64,000 nucleotides of DNA from Arthrobacter sp. ERGS1:01 (GTDB taxonomy: Bacteria > Actinomycetota > Actinomycetes > Actinomycetales > Micrococcaceae). The stretch spans positions 992,001-1,056,000 of the forward strand of contig NZ_CP012479.1 of the NCBI RefSeq assembly GCF_001281315.1. The letters are read 5' to 3'. Position 1 is the first letter of the stretch; each line of letters starts with the position of its first letter. The translations under genes were made by a program, and so were the position numbers. Of this stretch, positions 18,278 to 24,539 are shown one piece after another. The notes under the pieces are model-generated. The model saw nothing but the letters and a program-made list of their open reading frames with translations, was not told the DNA's origin and ran no database searches.

Positions 18278-18820
18278 ATGACCACTACCGCCGGCTCCGT
18301 GACCCTGCAGCCCCTCAAAGCGTCCGACGGCGTCCACCGGGAGCGGCTGCTGGCCGGCATTGCCGCCCTGGAGCTGGCTCCCGGCCAGGACGCCTTCGTG
18401 GGCGACCCTGTCGGCATGGTCGACGCATCCCTGGCAGACCCCTCCCGCCATCCCTTCGCCATCGTTGCGGGCACGCCCGACGAAGTGGTGGGCATGGGCG
18501 TGCTCCATGTGGACGCGGCCACCGACACTGGCTGGCCGGATAGGGACAGCGCCGTGCTGTTGCGCGGATTCCTGATAGACCACCGCCATCAGGGCCGCGG
18601 GTACGGCAGGGAGGCTACCGCGGCCGCCGTCGGGCTCGCCGAGGAACTGGCGCGGGAGTTGGCGCTTCCGGCGGCCGGCGTCGTGCTGGGTGTCAACGAG
18701 CGCAACCTGGCCGGCTACGCGGCTTACACAAAAGCGGGTTTTGCGCCCCGCGGAACCTTCCATGGCGGCCGGTCCGGTCCGCAACACATCATGTTCCGTC
18801 CGTTCGTCAACAAACATTGA
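18278..18820 (+). CDS. GNAT-family N-acetyltransferase
   Basis: 180 residues. The acetyl-CoA binding motif A is seen as RGFLIDHRHQGRGYGREA, followed by a helix and then GVVLGVNERNLAGYAAYTKAGF (motif B, with the conserved N and Y). Substrate unknown. It follows glsA by 55 bp. Its TGA stop (18818-18820) directly abuts the perfect hairpin that precedes the next gene. Confidence 0.88.
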   Translation: MTTTAGSVTLQPLKASDGVHRERLLAGIAALELAPGQDAFVGDPVGMVDASLADPSRHPFAIVAGTPDEVVGMGVLHVDAATDTGWPDRDSAVLLRGFLIDHRHQGRGYGREATAAAVGLAEELARELALPAAGVVLGVNERNLAGYAAYTKAGFAPRGTFHGGRSGPQHIMFRPFVNKH

Positions 18821-18863
18821 CGCGCCTCCTGGCGTCAACTATTGTTGACGCCAGGAGGCGCGT
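18820..18863. promoter_or_regulatory. 20-bp perfect hairpin enclosing the ribosome binding site of the HTH gene
   Basis: Bases 18821-18839 pair perfectly with 18844-18862 (plus A18820 with T18863), with a 4-base loop TATT. The 3' arm contains AGGAGG (18853-18858), the only good ribosome site for the following gene. No T-run follows, so a simple terminator is less likely than translational control or a DNA operator. Confidence 0.75.
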
Positions 18864-18867
18864 GGAA

Positions 18868-19068
18868 ATGAACACTGTGGTGGGATCGATGGACGGCAAG
18901 GGACCCGCGGAGGCGCTGTATGCCGTGGCCGAGGCGCGCAAGGATCTGGCCCGCACGGAATCGGAAATGGTGGCCCGGGCCCGGGCTGCCGGGCTGTCCT
19001 GGGAAGCAATTGCGCTGTGCCTGGGGGTCAGCAAGCAGGCCGTGCACAGGAAGTTCGGGAAACGCTAA
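18868..19068 (+). CDS. Small helix-turn-helix protein, 66 residues
   Basis: Begins MNTVVGSMDGKG; a helical region (AVAEARKDLARTESEMVARARAAG) leads into LSWEAIALCLGVSKQAVHRKFG, a clear helix-turn-helix of the kind that ends small actinobacterial DNA-binding proteins. ATG at 18868 (an in-frame GTG at 18862 is also possible). The AGGAGG site lies in the hairpin described above, which could be the protein's own operator. The gene ends 43 bp before the former glnA terminator. Confidence 0.75.
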   Translation: MNTVVGSMDGKGPAEALYAVAEARKDLARTESEMVARARAAGLSWEAIALCLGVSKQAVHRKFGKR

Positions 19069-19111
19069 GGAACATGCTTAGGGGCCGTCGTCGTGCAGTT
19101 GCCTTAAAAAG

Positions 19112-19164
19112 TTGAGGGGCGGATCCCCACCAAATATCTGGTGGAGATCCGCCCCTCAATTTGT
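19112..19164 (-). terminator. Original host terminator of glnA, now 37 kb from the gene
   Basis: Arms TTGAGGGGCGGATC (19112-19125) and GATCCGCCCCTCAA (19146-19159) pair perfectly, with CCACC...GGTGG pairing inside. On the minus strand the stem is followed by CTTTTTAAGG. Before integration this stood just downstream of the glnA stop. The prophage now lies between. Confidence 0.8.
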
Positions 19165-19168
19165 GGCT

Positions 19169-19193
19169 GCTAGCAGCCGTAGTAGAGCTCGAA
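19169..19193. repeat. attL core, 25-bp direct repeat
   Basis: A 25-base sequence beginning GCTAGCAGCCGTAGTAGAGC, identical to 56685-56709. On the minus strand it encodes FELYYGC-stop, the end of GlnA. It marks the left prophage boundary. Confidence 0.9.
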
Positions 19194-19287
19194 GTCCCAA
19201 AGGGTGGTTGAACTTGGTTGGCAACAGCCGACGGCCGCGTGTTCTAGGGCTTTTTGGTGTTGGGGGCGATTGGCTTTAACCGGGCAG

Positions 19288-19317
19288 TTGCGGACCTCTT
19301 GCGGACTGTTTGCGGAC
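19288..19317 (+). repeat. Candidate integrase arm sites, left (three TTGCGGAC)
   Basis: TTGCGGAC occurs at 19288, 19299 and 19310, phased by exactly 11 bp, about 95 bp inside attL. The same octamer occurs twice with 11-bp phasing beside attR. This is the layout of arm-type binding sites of a tyrosine integrase. Confidence 0.7.
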
Positions 19318-19370
19318 TGGATAGCCGACGCGTCGTAGACGGTAAGGGGCCAGGCCGATATGTTGCAAGT

Positions 19371-19952
19371 ATGACCACATCTCATGAAGCCCCTGCAGTG
19401 CGGCTCCTCCGGCAGTTCAGCCTAGACTCTCGCGAATGGGAAGACACAGTGACCAAATGGAAATTGGAGCCAATCCTTCTCGAAGTCATGGGGGATCTTG
19501 CTGAGATTCTTGGGACACAAGAAACTCGGCTTTGTACTGGGGCAATTAGTCACGACATCAACGAGTGGGACGAAGCGGGGAAGCCGAGGCTACTTTGGGA
19601 CGAGGCCCCTGTGCGGGAGAAGGCGCCGTGGTTTCCCAATTCGTATGAAGCAATTGTTGTCACCGAAAAATTGATCGTACAAACGTGGGGGTGTATCAGC
19701 GGATCGCTTGATGCTGTCCACCCGGAAGCTACGCAGACCTATGCGATCAAGAACCTCGGGAGAGTCTCAAAACTTGCGGGACCAGGCACCATTCGGAGCG
19801 ATGGCACTACTGCCGCCCACCACAATATTGCAATCTCATTCACGGATGGAAGCTCAGTTGAGCTCCCCGTCGGTCACGAAGCGCTGACTGCCTCCGGGAT
19901 AGAGAAGATGACAGGTCTCGTCGCATCCTTCTATCAAAAATTGAGCGACTAG
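19371..19952 (+). CDS. Unrecognised prophage cargo protein (193 residues)
   Basis: First gene inside attL. Start taken at ATG 19371 (MTTSHEAPAVRLL). No signal peptide or membrane segment. An amphipathic N-terminal half (WKLEPILLEVMGDLAEILG) is followed by beta-rich sequence with EAIVVTEKLIVQTWG and HHNIAISFTDGSSVELP, and it ends in a helix. Composition is less GC-rich than host genes. I recognise no family. It is 9 bp from the next gene, so the two likely form one transcript. Position at the attachment site suggests lysogenic cargo. Confidence 0.6.
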   Translation: MTTSHEAPAVRLLRQFSLDSREWEDTVTKWKLEPILLEVMGDLAEILGTQETRLCTGAISHDINEWDEAGKPRLLWDEAPVREKAPWFPNSYEAIVVTEKLIVQTWGCISGSLDAVHPEATQTYAIKNLGRVSKLAGPGTIRSDGTTAAHHNIAISFTDGSSVELPVGHEALTASGIEKMTGLVASFYQKLSD

Positions 19953-19961
19953 GTCGCCCTC

Positions 19962-20795
19962 ATGGCAATGGCGCCAATAGCTGAGGGCGAGAGGTGGGCA
20001 TACCGTAAGGGCCGTCTTCCATTCGAGAAAATAACTGTGCTAAAGGTCGTTTCGCAGAGTGGGCATCGTAAAGTGCGGGTTCAGTTTGAGGACGGGCCGA
20101 GCGCGGGCGAAGTTGAATGGGTAGGGCGTCAATATCTGAAAGCGCCGTGGGATCAAAGAGCGGCGTTCGTTGAGCGTGAGCAGCGGTGGGATCGAGCGAA
20201 GAGTTGCGCATGGAATGAACCAGCCAGCGTTCGAGAAGCTGCAGCACTTGTAATCACGGAAACCATGGATGGGGCCCTGGCTTACGACCGTTCACACGGG
20301 ATCCTGCGAACGAGCAATCTCCAAGCCCTTGGAGAATTCGCTCAGGTCGCGCCATCTGTATTGCTCGCCAGTGGCGGGTTCGAGGAAGCGGAATATACCT
20401 ACCTGCCGTGGCCGGCCATGCAAACAATTGCGGTTGCCAAGTGCAGGAGTAGTCCTGCAGTCGTACTAGACATGGTTGAACGTGACGCAAATGCATGGGG
20501 CGAAATGGCAGCGGGGTTCGGATACTACAGGCCATTCGGTAACCGCCAAACCATAGACCTTGAACAACCATTCCCCGAATATGAGACGCAAAAACTTGCA
20601 TGGGACGTGGTCCGAAACTGGTGCGGCGAAACTGCGCTAGATCAGTGGTCAGAGTTGGCCCGCGTGAGAGGTGACAATGCTCGCCTCATGGAGATCTTGG
20701 AAAGAGCCTTGGCCCAACTTGAGAATACAGACAAGAAATACCATGCAGCGCGATTGCGAGGCGAAGTCAGGCGAACGGTCGGGAGGACGTCGTAG
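19962..20795 (+). CDS. Conserved hypothetical phage/actinobacterial protein (277 residues)
   Basis: Starts MAMAPIAEGERWAYR (ATG at 19962; a second ATG at 19968). The N-terminal ~60 residues look like a small beta barrel (ERWAYRKG...KVRVQFEDG...GEVEWVGRQYLKAPW). The rest is mainly helical, with a C-terminal KYHAARLRGEVRR basic helix. Proteins with this opening are, as I recall, frequent hypotheticals in actinobacteria. No catalytic motif seen. Second gene of the cargo pair. Confidence 0.6.
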   Translation: MAMAPIAEGERWAYRKGRLPFEKITVLKVVSQSGHRKVRVQFEDGPSAGEVEWVGRQYLKAPWDQRAAFVEREQRWDRAKSCAWNEPASVREAAALVITETMDGALAYDRSHGILRTSNLQALGEFAQVAPSVLLASGGFEEAEYTYLPWPAMQTIAVAKCRSSPAVVLDMVERDANAWGEMAAGFGYYRPFGNRQTIDLEQPFPEYETQKLAWDVVRNWCGETALDQWSELARVRGDNARLMEILERALAQLENTDKKYHAARLRGEVRRTVGRTS

Positions 20796-21224
20796 AGGTT
20801 CACGGGCCGGTAAGTCCCCCTGCGGTCCCTGTTCTGAAAGCTGGCAAGCGCTGCGGCGATCTGACTGCCGTCATAGGCTTGCCTTCGACCAAAAGCTTTG
20901 ATTTGCGCTAGTACCTCGTGTTAAGCGGCATTGAAGCGATAGAGGCGGCCTTTAGACGTCGTATCCTGGGTCGTAGCGTGTTAGTGGAGAGATGCGCTCA
21001 TGGCGGTGGATGTCTATCTGGGATGCTGGCCCGCTTCACGGCTCGCCGTTGCTGTGCGGGTCGTCCTAGTTTAAGCGCCCGGTTGGGCTACTTGCCTGTG
21101 TGTCCGAGTGTTTTGGGTGCCGCCATTGCTTGAAAATCCCCCAAATACTTACTAGGCAGGTTTGTTGTCTTTTAGGGGTTCTTGAGGACTCTGTCAGGGT
21201 TGAAACTCCCTGAAAACTCCCTGG
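20796..21224. other. Non-coding stretch in the cargo block
   Basis: 429 bp with only short frames lacking ribosome sites. GAAACTCCCTGAAAACTCCCTGG near 21203-21223 is a short direct repeat (CTCCCTG). I see no RNA gene or terminator that I can defend. Confidence 0.35.
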
Positions 21225-21866
21225 CTATTGGTGGCTGTGCCATCCGGGTAACGCGGCGTCGAGGGCCGCCATGCGCCAGGTGGGGAGTGTTCGATGGGCC
21301 CGGTGTTGGGTTTGGGTGTGGAGCCACACTCCGAGGGTGTGTTCGTGGTCGCTGGCGAACCGCTTGTAGCGGGGATCATGGCCGGTGTTGTTGACGAAGG
21401 TGACCAGCTCGGCGAGGCGTGTACGCCAAAGGCCGTCAAGGGCTTCCTGCCGGGCGATCGCTGCAGTGTTGGGTATCCAATCGCCCAAGAGATCAAGCGC
21501 CGCCTCCATGCCCTGTTTTAGGGTGCCGGCCTCGTGGCCGCGGCGCTGGGTCTGAATCCATTTGTGGACCTTTTTCGCATTCCCGCAGTCCGAGGCATCG
21601 GGCAGTCGACCGTGGGCGGCCTTGAAAGTCAGTGCATCGGCGAGGTGCTGAACCCAAGTTTGGGCTGGCCCGTCGTAGGTGGTGCGGGTGGCAGCAGCTG
21701 CGTCGTGCCGGGCTCGTGTCCCAGGCTCGAGCCGTTCCCGTATCTGGAAGTGCCGCCAGACTGTATTGCGCTGGGCATGGCAGTGGGCGGATATCTCCGG
21801 GATGTTGAGGCCCGCGGCAAACATCAGATCCCATTCCGGGTGCCTGGACACTTCCCAACCGACCAT
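21225..21866 (-). CDS. Helicase-associated-domain protein
   Basis: 213 residues. The N-terminus (MVGWEVSRHPEWDLMFAAGL, then PEISAHCHAQRNTVWRHFQ) looks like a helix-turn-helix. It is followed by two helicase-associated (HA) repeats, the first around WVQHLADALTFKAAHGRLP...KKVHKWIQTQRR and the second around LAELVTFVNNTGHDPRYKR...LGVWLHTQTQ. HA domains are thought to bind nucleic acid. Freestanding HA proteins are common in Arthrobacter. It is the only minus-strand gene of the cargo block, so it has its own promoter. Confidence 0.7.
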   Translation of the reverse strand: MVGWEVSRHPEWDLMFAAGLNIPEISAHCHAQRNTVWRHFQIRERLEPGTRARHDAAAATRTTYDGPAQTWVQHLADALTFKAAHGRLPDASDCGNAKKVHKWIQTQRRGHEAGTLKQGMEAALDLLGDWIPNTAAIARQEALDGLWRTRLAELVTFVNNTGHDPRYKRFASDHEHTLGVWLHTQTQHRAHRTLPTWRMAALDAALPGWHSHQ

Positions 21867-22014
21867 GGCCGAAAGGCTACCCGTTGACGATACAGAGATT
21901 CAAGACTAGACATCGCAATGACTATGGGTGCTGAGTAGTTGGGGTTGGAACGCGGGTTATCCACAGGGGCCAAGTGGTGAGCCTAGTACGCGTCTTGCTA
22001 TCGAACTCTCGATT

Positions 22015-22028
22015 AGACTACGTATATG
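22015..22028 (+). promoter_or_regulatory. -10 element for a leaderless TAC transcript
   Basis: TAGACT (22015-22020) lies 5 bases before the ATG at 22026, and no ribosome binding site is seen, which fits a leaderless mRNA. No convincing -35 at normal spacing. Confidence 0.4.
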
Positions 22029-22568
22029 CTCCCGCCTCCTATCCCGTCTCGATGCTCGGCCGCTTCAGAGGTCAAGTTTCATTGGTTCGACGGGGTGAGC
22101 CAAAATGGCAAAGATCCAGTCGAGGTTGCGGTTGACATATGCATGGCGGCCGTATCCAAAGGCAATCGTCTGTGGAATCCGTTTGCAAAGGCAATGGTGC
22201 AGGCCGAATTTCGGCGCCGGATCATTCTTGCGACACAGGGGCTTCTCAAGCCCGTGGAAGAGGTCAAGGACGTAGGGGATAGCCCGCTTAGCGAGCCATT
22301 GTATGAAATTCGTTGGCAGGACATTGCCGTCACGGACGCTGCCACCGATACCGAACTGCAGACCTATCATGAGGTTTTGGTGCGGTTGTATCATTCTGAA
22401 CCAGCTGCGGAGCCGGGGTACTTCATTGGACACCATGCGCATGAAAAGATCATCGATGGACGCGAAACTTGGGAACTTCAGTCCGAAGAGATCCATGTAG
22501 CTGCTGGGTACTACCGAATGGGCGAAAACAGCAATTGGGGCATTGTACACGATTGCAGCAACTCGTAA
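22026..22568 (+). CDS. HigB/Gp49-like toxin of a toxin-antitoxin-chaperone module (putative)
   Basis: 180 residues. The C-terminal half has the spacing of the RelE/HigB fold: RRIILATQGLL, then PLSEPLYEIRW, then a short insertion, EVLVRLYHSEP, FIGHHAHEK and a final helix EEIHVAAGYYRM. HigB enzymes cleave mRNA at the ribosome. The match is by pattern only; an N-terminal ~45-residue extension and the insertion are unusual. Gene order toxin, XRE antitoxin, SecB-like protein, with gaps of 20 bp and an 8-bp overlap, is that of TAC modules such as HigB1-HigA1-Rv1957 of M. tuberculosis, and supports the call strongly. Confidence 0.6.
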   Translation: MLPPPIPSRCSAASEVKFHWFDGVSQNGKDPVEVAVDICMAAVSKGNRLWNPFAKAMVQAEFRRRIILATQGLLKPVEEVKDVGDSPLSEPLYEIRWQDIAVTDAATDTELQTYHEVLVRLYHSEPAAEPGYFIGHHAHEKIIDGRETWELQSEEIHVAAGYYRMGENSNWGIVHDCSNS

Positions 22569-22588
22569 GCGTCTATAGAGTTTGATCT

Positions 22589-22987
22589 ATGAACGAAGAC
22601 TTCTCTATGCTTGAAGCTCGAGCAGCAGCTTTGGTTGCAAGTCACGAACAACTCATGCGAGAACTCATTGAAATGCGTCACCATCATGGTTTGACTCAAG
22701 AACTGGTCGCTGAGCGAATGGGCGTAAGCCAACCCACCGTGGCCGCATTTGAACGATACGACAGTAATCCGACGCTGTCATCTATTCGCCGCTACGCTCT
22801 GGCTGTTCATGCACGGGTTCAAAATACGATTTCCGATGACTGCCTTGAGGATGACCATCAGTTTGCCGCTATCGTCAAGCTATCGTACGCAAACCGAACT
22901 TCAACTCCAGTGTTTATGCCGCGTAGGATAGATCTTCGGGTTGATTCCTGGGCTTCACCGAAAGTAATGATCAAAGCAAATGGCTAG
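22589..22987 (+). CDS. XRE/HigA-type antitoxin with C-terminal extension
   Basis: 132 residues. A helical start is followed by the helix-turn-helix HHGLTQELVAERMGVSQPTVAAFERYD (about 31-57), as in HigA antitoxins. The last ~50 residues (after VQNTISDDCLEDD) form a tail rich in hydrophobic and basic residues, like the chaperone-addiction region that makes TAC antitoxins depend on their SecB-like partner. It begins 20 bp after the toxin stop and overlaps the chaperone gene by 8 bp. Confidence 0.75.
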   Translation: MNEDFSMLEARAAALVASHEQLMRELIEMRHHHGLTQELVAERMGVSQPTVAAFERYDSNPTLSSIRRYALAVHARVQNTISDDCLEDDHQFAAIVKLSYANRTSTPVFMPRRIDLRVDSWASPKVMIKANG

Positions 22988-23450
22988 CGACAGTGACGTT
23001 GTAGCCCTTTTGGATGAAGTAAAGTTACTCGGTATATCGTATTTCGAGCTTTCGGCTTCCCGTTCGGAAGGCGCTCCCGAATCGGACGGCGAAAGGCCGG
23101 GCGATGGTGAAGAACTTGATATTGAGCCACAGTTCACGCTTGGATTTGCCAAAGCGAACACGGCTGAGCGATTCCAAATTAGGGTCAAGACTGAAATCCA
23201 GATGCCCATTGGGGCGATCGTTGTCGATATTGCGTCTGAGTATGAGCTTCAGGATAGTCAGGTGGCTGACGTAACAGATGACTTACTTGTGGCTTTTGTC
23301 AACAAAGTTGCGATGATGACACTCATTCCATACATTCGACAGTCCGTGTCAGATTTGACAGCAAGAGTGTTTGAGGTCCCGCTCGTGATGCCTATGTATC
23401 GTCAAGGCGAGCTTACTTTTCCTCCTCCGGATGCGGAAGCAAATACTTAG
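22980..23450 (+). CDS. SecB-like chaperone of the TAC module
   Basis: 156 residues. After an acidic N-terminal part, the core has the SecB beta-sheet pattern (FTLGFAKAN, RFQIRVKTEIQM, VVDIASEYEL). The diagnostic end is LIPYIRQSVSDLTARVF followed by VPLVMPM, matching the PYIRE...DLT-R...PL-LP motif of SecB and of Rv1957. Actinobacteria lack a general SecB, so a SecB-like gene next to a toxin-antitoxin pair is a specific sign of TAC. It likely stabilises the antitoxin against proteolysis. Confidence 0.8.
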   Translation: MASDSDVVALLDEVKLLGISYFELSASRSEGAPESDGERPGDGEELDIEPQFTLGFAKANTAERFQIRVKTEIQMPIGAIVVDIASEYELQDSQVADVTDDLLVAFVNKVAMMTLIPYIRQSVSDLTARVFEVPLVMPMYRQGELTFPPPDAEANT

Positions 23451-23462
23451 AAACATCGCTGT

Positions 23463-23491
23463 GCCCCGTCCATACCCATGGGCGGGGCTTT
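23463..23491 (+). terminator. Terminator after the TAC module
   Basis: GCCCCGTCC (23463-23471) pairs with GGGCGGGGC (23480-23488) with one G-U, followed by a short T run (TTT). Confidence 0.6.
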
Positions 23492-23702
23492 GTGCTGCCC
23501 GGGCTGCGTATCCTTGAGCCAAGCAGATTTTCGGGACGTTGGAAACCATTGACACTGGCACCATCGAGACCACGTTATTGGAGTGCCAGGACTATTACGT
23601 GGGCGTCGAGTAGCTGTGTGGGTCGTTGTCGGAGGGTGTGCGGTTTAGGTCGGTAAGTGGTGGGGTGGCAGGCCTTCATTCGATCCATGTTTTATAGCTC
23701 GC

Positions 23703-23731
23703 TTGCACCTCTCGCATAAGCGCGCTATAAT
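23703..23731 (+). promoter_or_regulatory. Strong sigma-70-type promoter
   Basis: TTGCAC (23703-23708), a 17-bp spacer and TATAAT (23726-23731), the best promoter match in the cargo block. The start site should fall near 23738, exactly on the ATG of an 11-codon open frame (23738-23773) that covers the ribosome binding site of the next gene. Confidence 0.75.
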
Positions 23732-23760
23732 TCTTACATGAGCAGAAAGGAGGTAAACAT

Positions 23761-23868
23761 GTGGATGACATAGTGGTTCTAGCCACTGCGGTAGTCACCC
23801 TAGCAACCGCGATCATCACCTTGATCGACAAGCTACCCACCAAGGGAAAAGGTAAACACCGGAAGTGA
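23761..23868 (+). CDS. 35-residue membrane peptide (type I toxin-like)
   Basis: GTG start behind a very strong AAAGGAGGT site. The peptide reads MDDIVVLATAVVTLATAIIT, then a short hydrophobic stretch, and ends in a basic tail KGKGKHRK: one membrane helix plus a positive end, the shape of Fst/TxpA-type toxic peptides and of small holin-like peptides. Its start overlaps the short frame that begins at the promoter's start site. A perfect 13-bp hairpin follows 4 bp after the stop. Function not established. Confidence 0.55.
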   Translation: MDDIVVLATAVVTLATAIITLIDKLPTKGKGKHRK

Positions 23869-23872
23869 GAAA

Positions 23873-23905
23873 GGGAACCGGGCTATCACAACTAGCCCGG
23901 TTCCC
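23873..23905 (+). terminator. Perfect 13-bp hairpin after the membrane peptide
   Basis: GGGAACCGGGCTA (23873-23885) pairs with TAGCCCGGTTCCC (23893-23905), loop TCACAAC. No T-run follows, so it may be a partial terminator, a stabiliser or an antisense target. Confidence 0.55.
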
Positions 23906-23938
23906 GGAACCACAACACTACTCCACATGGGAATCAAG

Positions 23939-24115
23939 ATGAGCAAACAACAGAGAACCCGAATCCTCATCACGGCGCTATCAGGACTGATCATCTTGCT
24001 GGGTGCGCTGTACACGGATCGCTTCAAGATCGCCTATTTGGCGCTCGCCCTGGTCTGGTTCATCGTCGCCGGAATCGTCATCGCGTTGGGGGTGAGGGAG
24101 CGTCGTGGCCAGTGA
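23939..24115 (+). CDS. Small two-helix membrane protein, 58 residues
   Basis: Start at ATG 23939 (MSKQQRTRILI) or 4 codons earlier at 23927. Two hydrophobic segments (LITALSGLIILLGALY and IAYLALALVWFIVAGIVIAL) flank a short charged loop; the C-terminus is RERRGQ. Overlaps the next gene by 11 bp. Not recognised; it is in the same transcript unit as the 35-residue peptide. Confidence 0.5.
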   Translation: MSKQQRTRILITALSGLIILLGALYTDRFKIAYLALALVWFIVAGIVIALGVRERRGQ

Positions 24116-24299
24116 GCGGGACCTGGTGAAGCTCCGGCAGAAACGGGCGGCGGCAGAAGATGCCTTTGAGAAGGCGGACGCGGCCTTCCGCGATGGGATC
24201 CGGGCCGCCCTTGCCGACGGGATGAAGGCGGCCCAGATTGCCGATGCCACCGGCTTATCTCGCCCCAGGATCTACCAGATCCGAGACGGCCGGCGTTAA
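24105..24299 (+). CDS. Small coiled-coil/helix-turn-helix protein, 64 residues
   Basis: GTG start (24105) within the end of the previous gene, behind GAGGGAG. A charged helix (DLVKLRQKRAAAEDAFEKAD) leads into MKAAQIADATGLSRPRIYQIRDG, a good helix-turn-helix. Same architecture as the host protein at 18868. Could regulate the small membrane genes. A strong terminator follows directly. Confidence 0.6.
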   Translation: MASERDLVKLRQKRAAAEDAFEKADAAFRDGIRAALADGMKAAQIADATGLSRPRIYQIRDGRR

Positions 24300-24300
24300 C

Positions 24301-24344
24301 CACGAAAAGCGCCCCACCCGTCACCGGGTGGGGCGCTTTTCGTG
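24301..24344. terminator. Bidirectional terminator
   Basis: CACGAAAAGCGCCCCACCC (24301-24319) pairs perfectly over 19 bp with 24326-24344; the arms carry AAAA and TTTT. Confidence 0.85.
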
Positions 24345-24539
24345 GGGCACCGAGAGCTGGTGGCGTGCGGGGAGATGGTGCGGTTTGGGGTGGTTGGCTG
24401 AAGTGGTGTTTTTGCTCATATATGAGGCAAATCGTTACATCCGGCCACAAGAATCCCTGATATGGTTGCAACATAAACACCGGCCCCGCTGTTAGCTTCT
24501 TGCTATCAAGGGTCGGTTTTCTTGTTCCTTGGGGAGTAG

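Larger units (their letters stand above)
23451..23760. other. Gap between TAC module and small membrane peptide
   Basis: 310 bp with the TAC terminator (23463-23491) at one end and a strong promoter (23703-23731) at the other. No gene seen between. Confidence 0.5.

Noticed and set aside
19160..19200. tRNA or tmRNA as the attachment site
   Set aside because: No cloverleaf can be drawn; the repeat is the 3' coding end of glnA.
19170..19385. 71-residue minus-strand frame ending FELYYGC at attL
   Set aside because: Only the att core contributes the GlnA-like end; upstream sequence is phage non-coding DNA with the arm sites. It is not a second glnA fragment.
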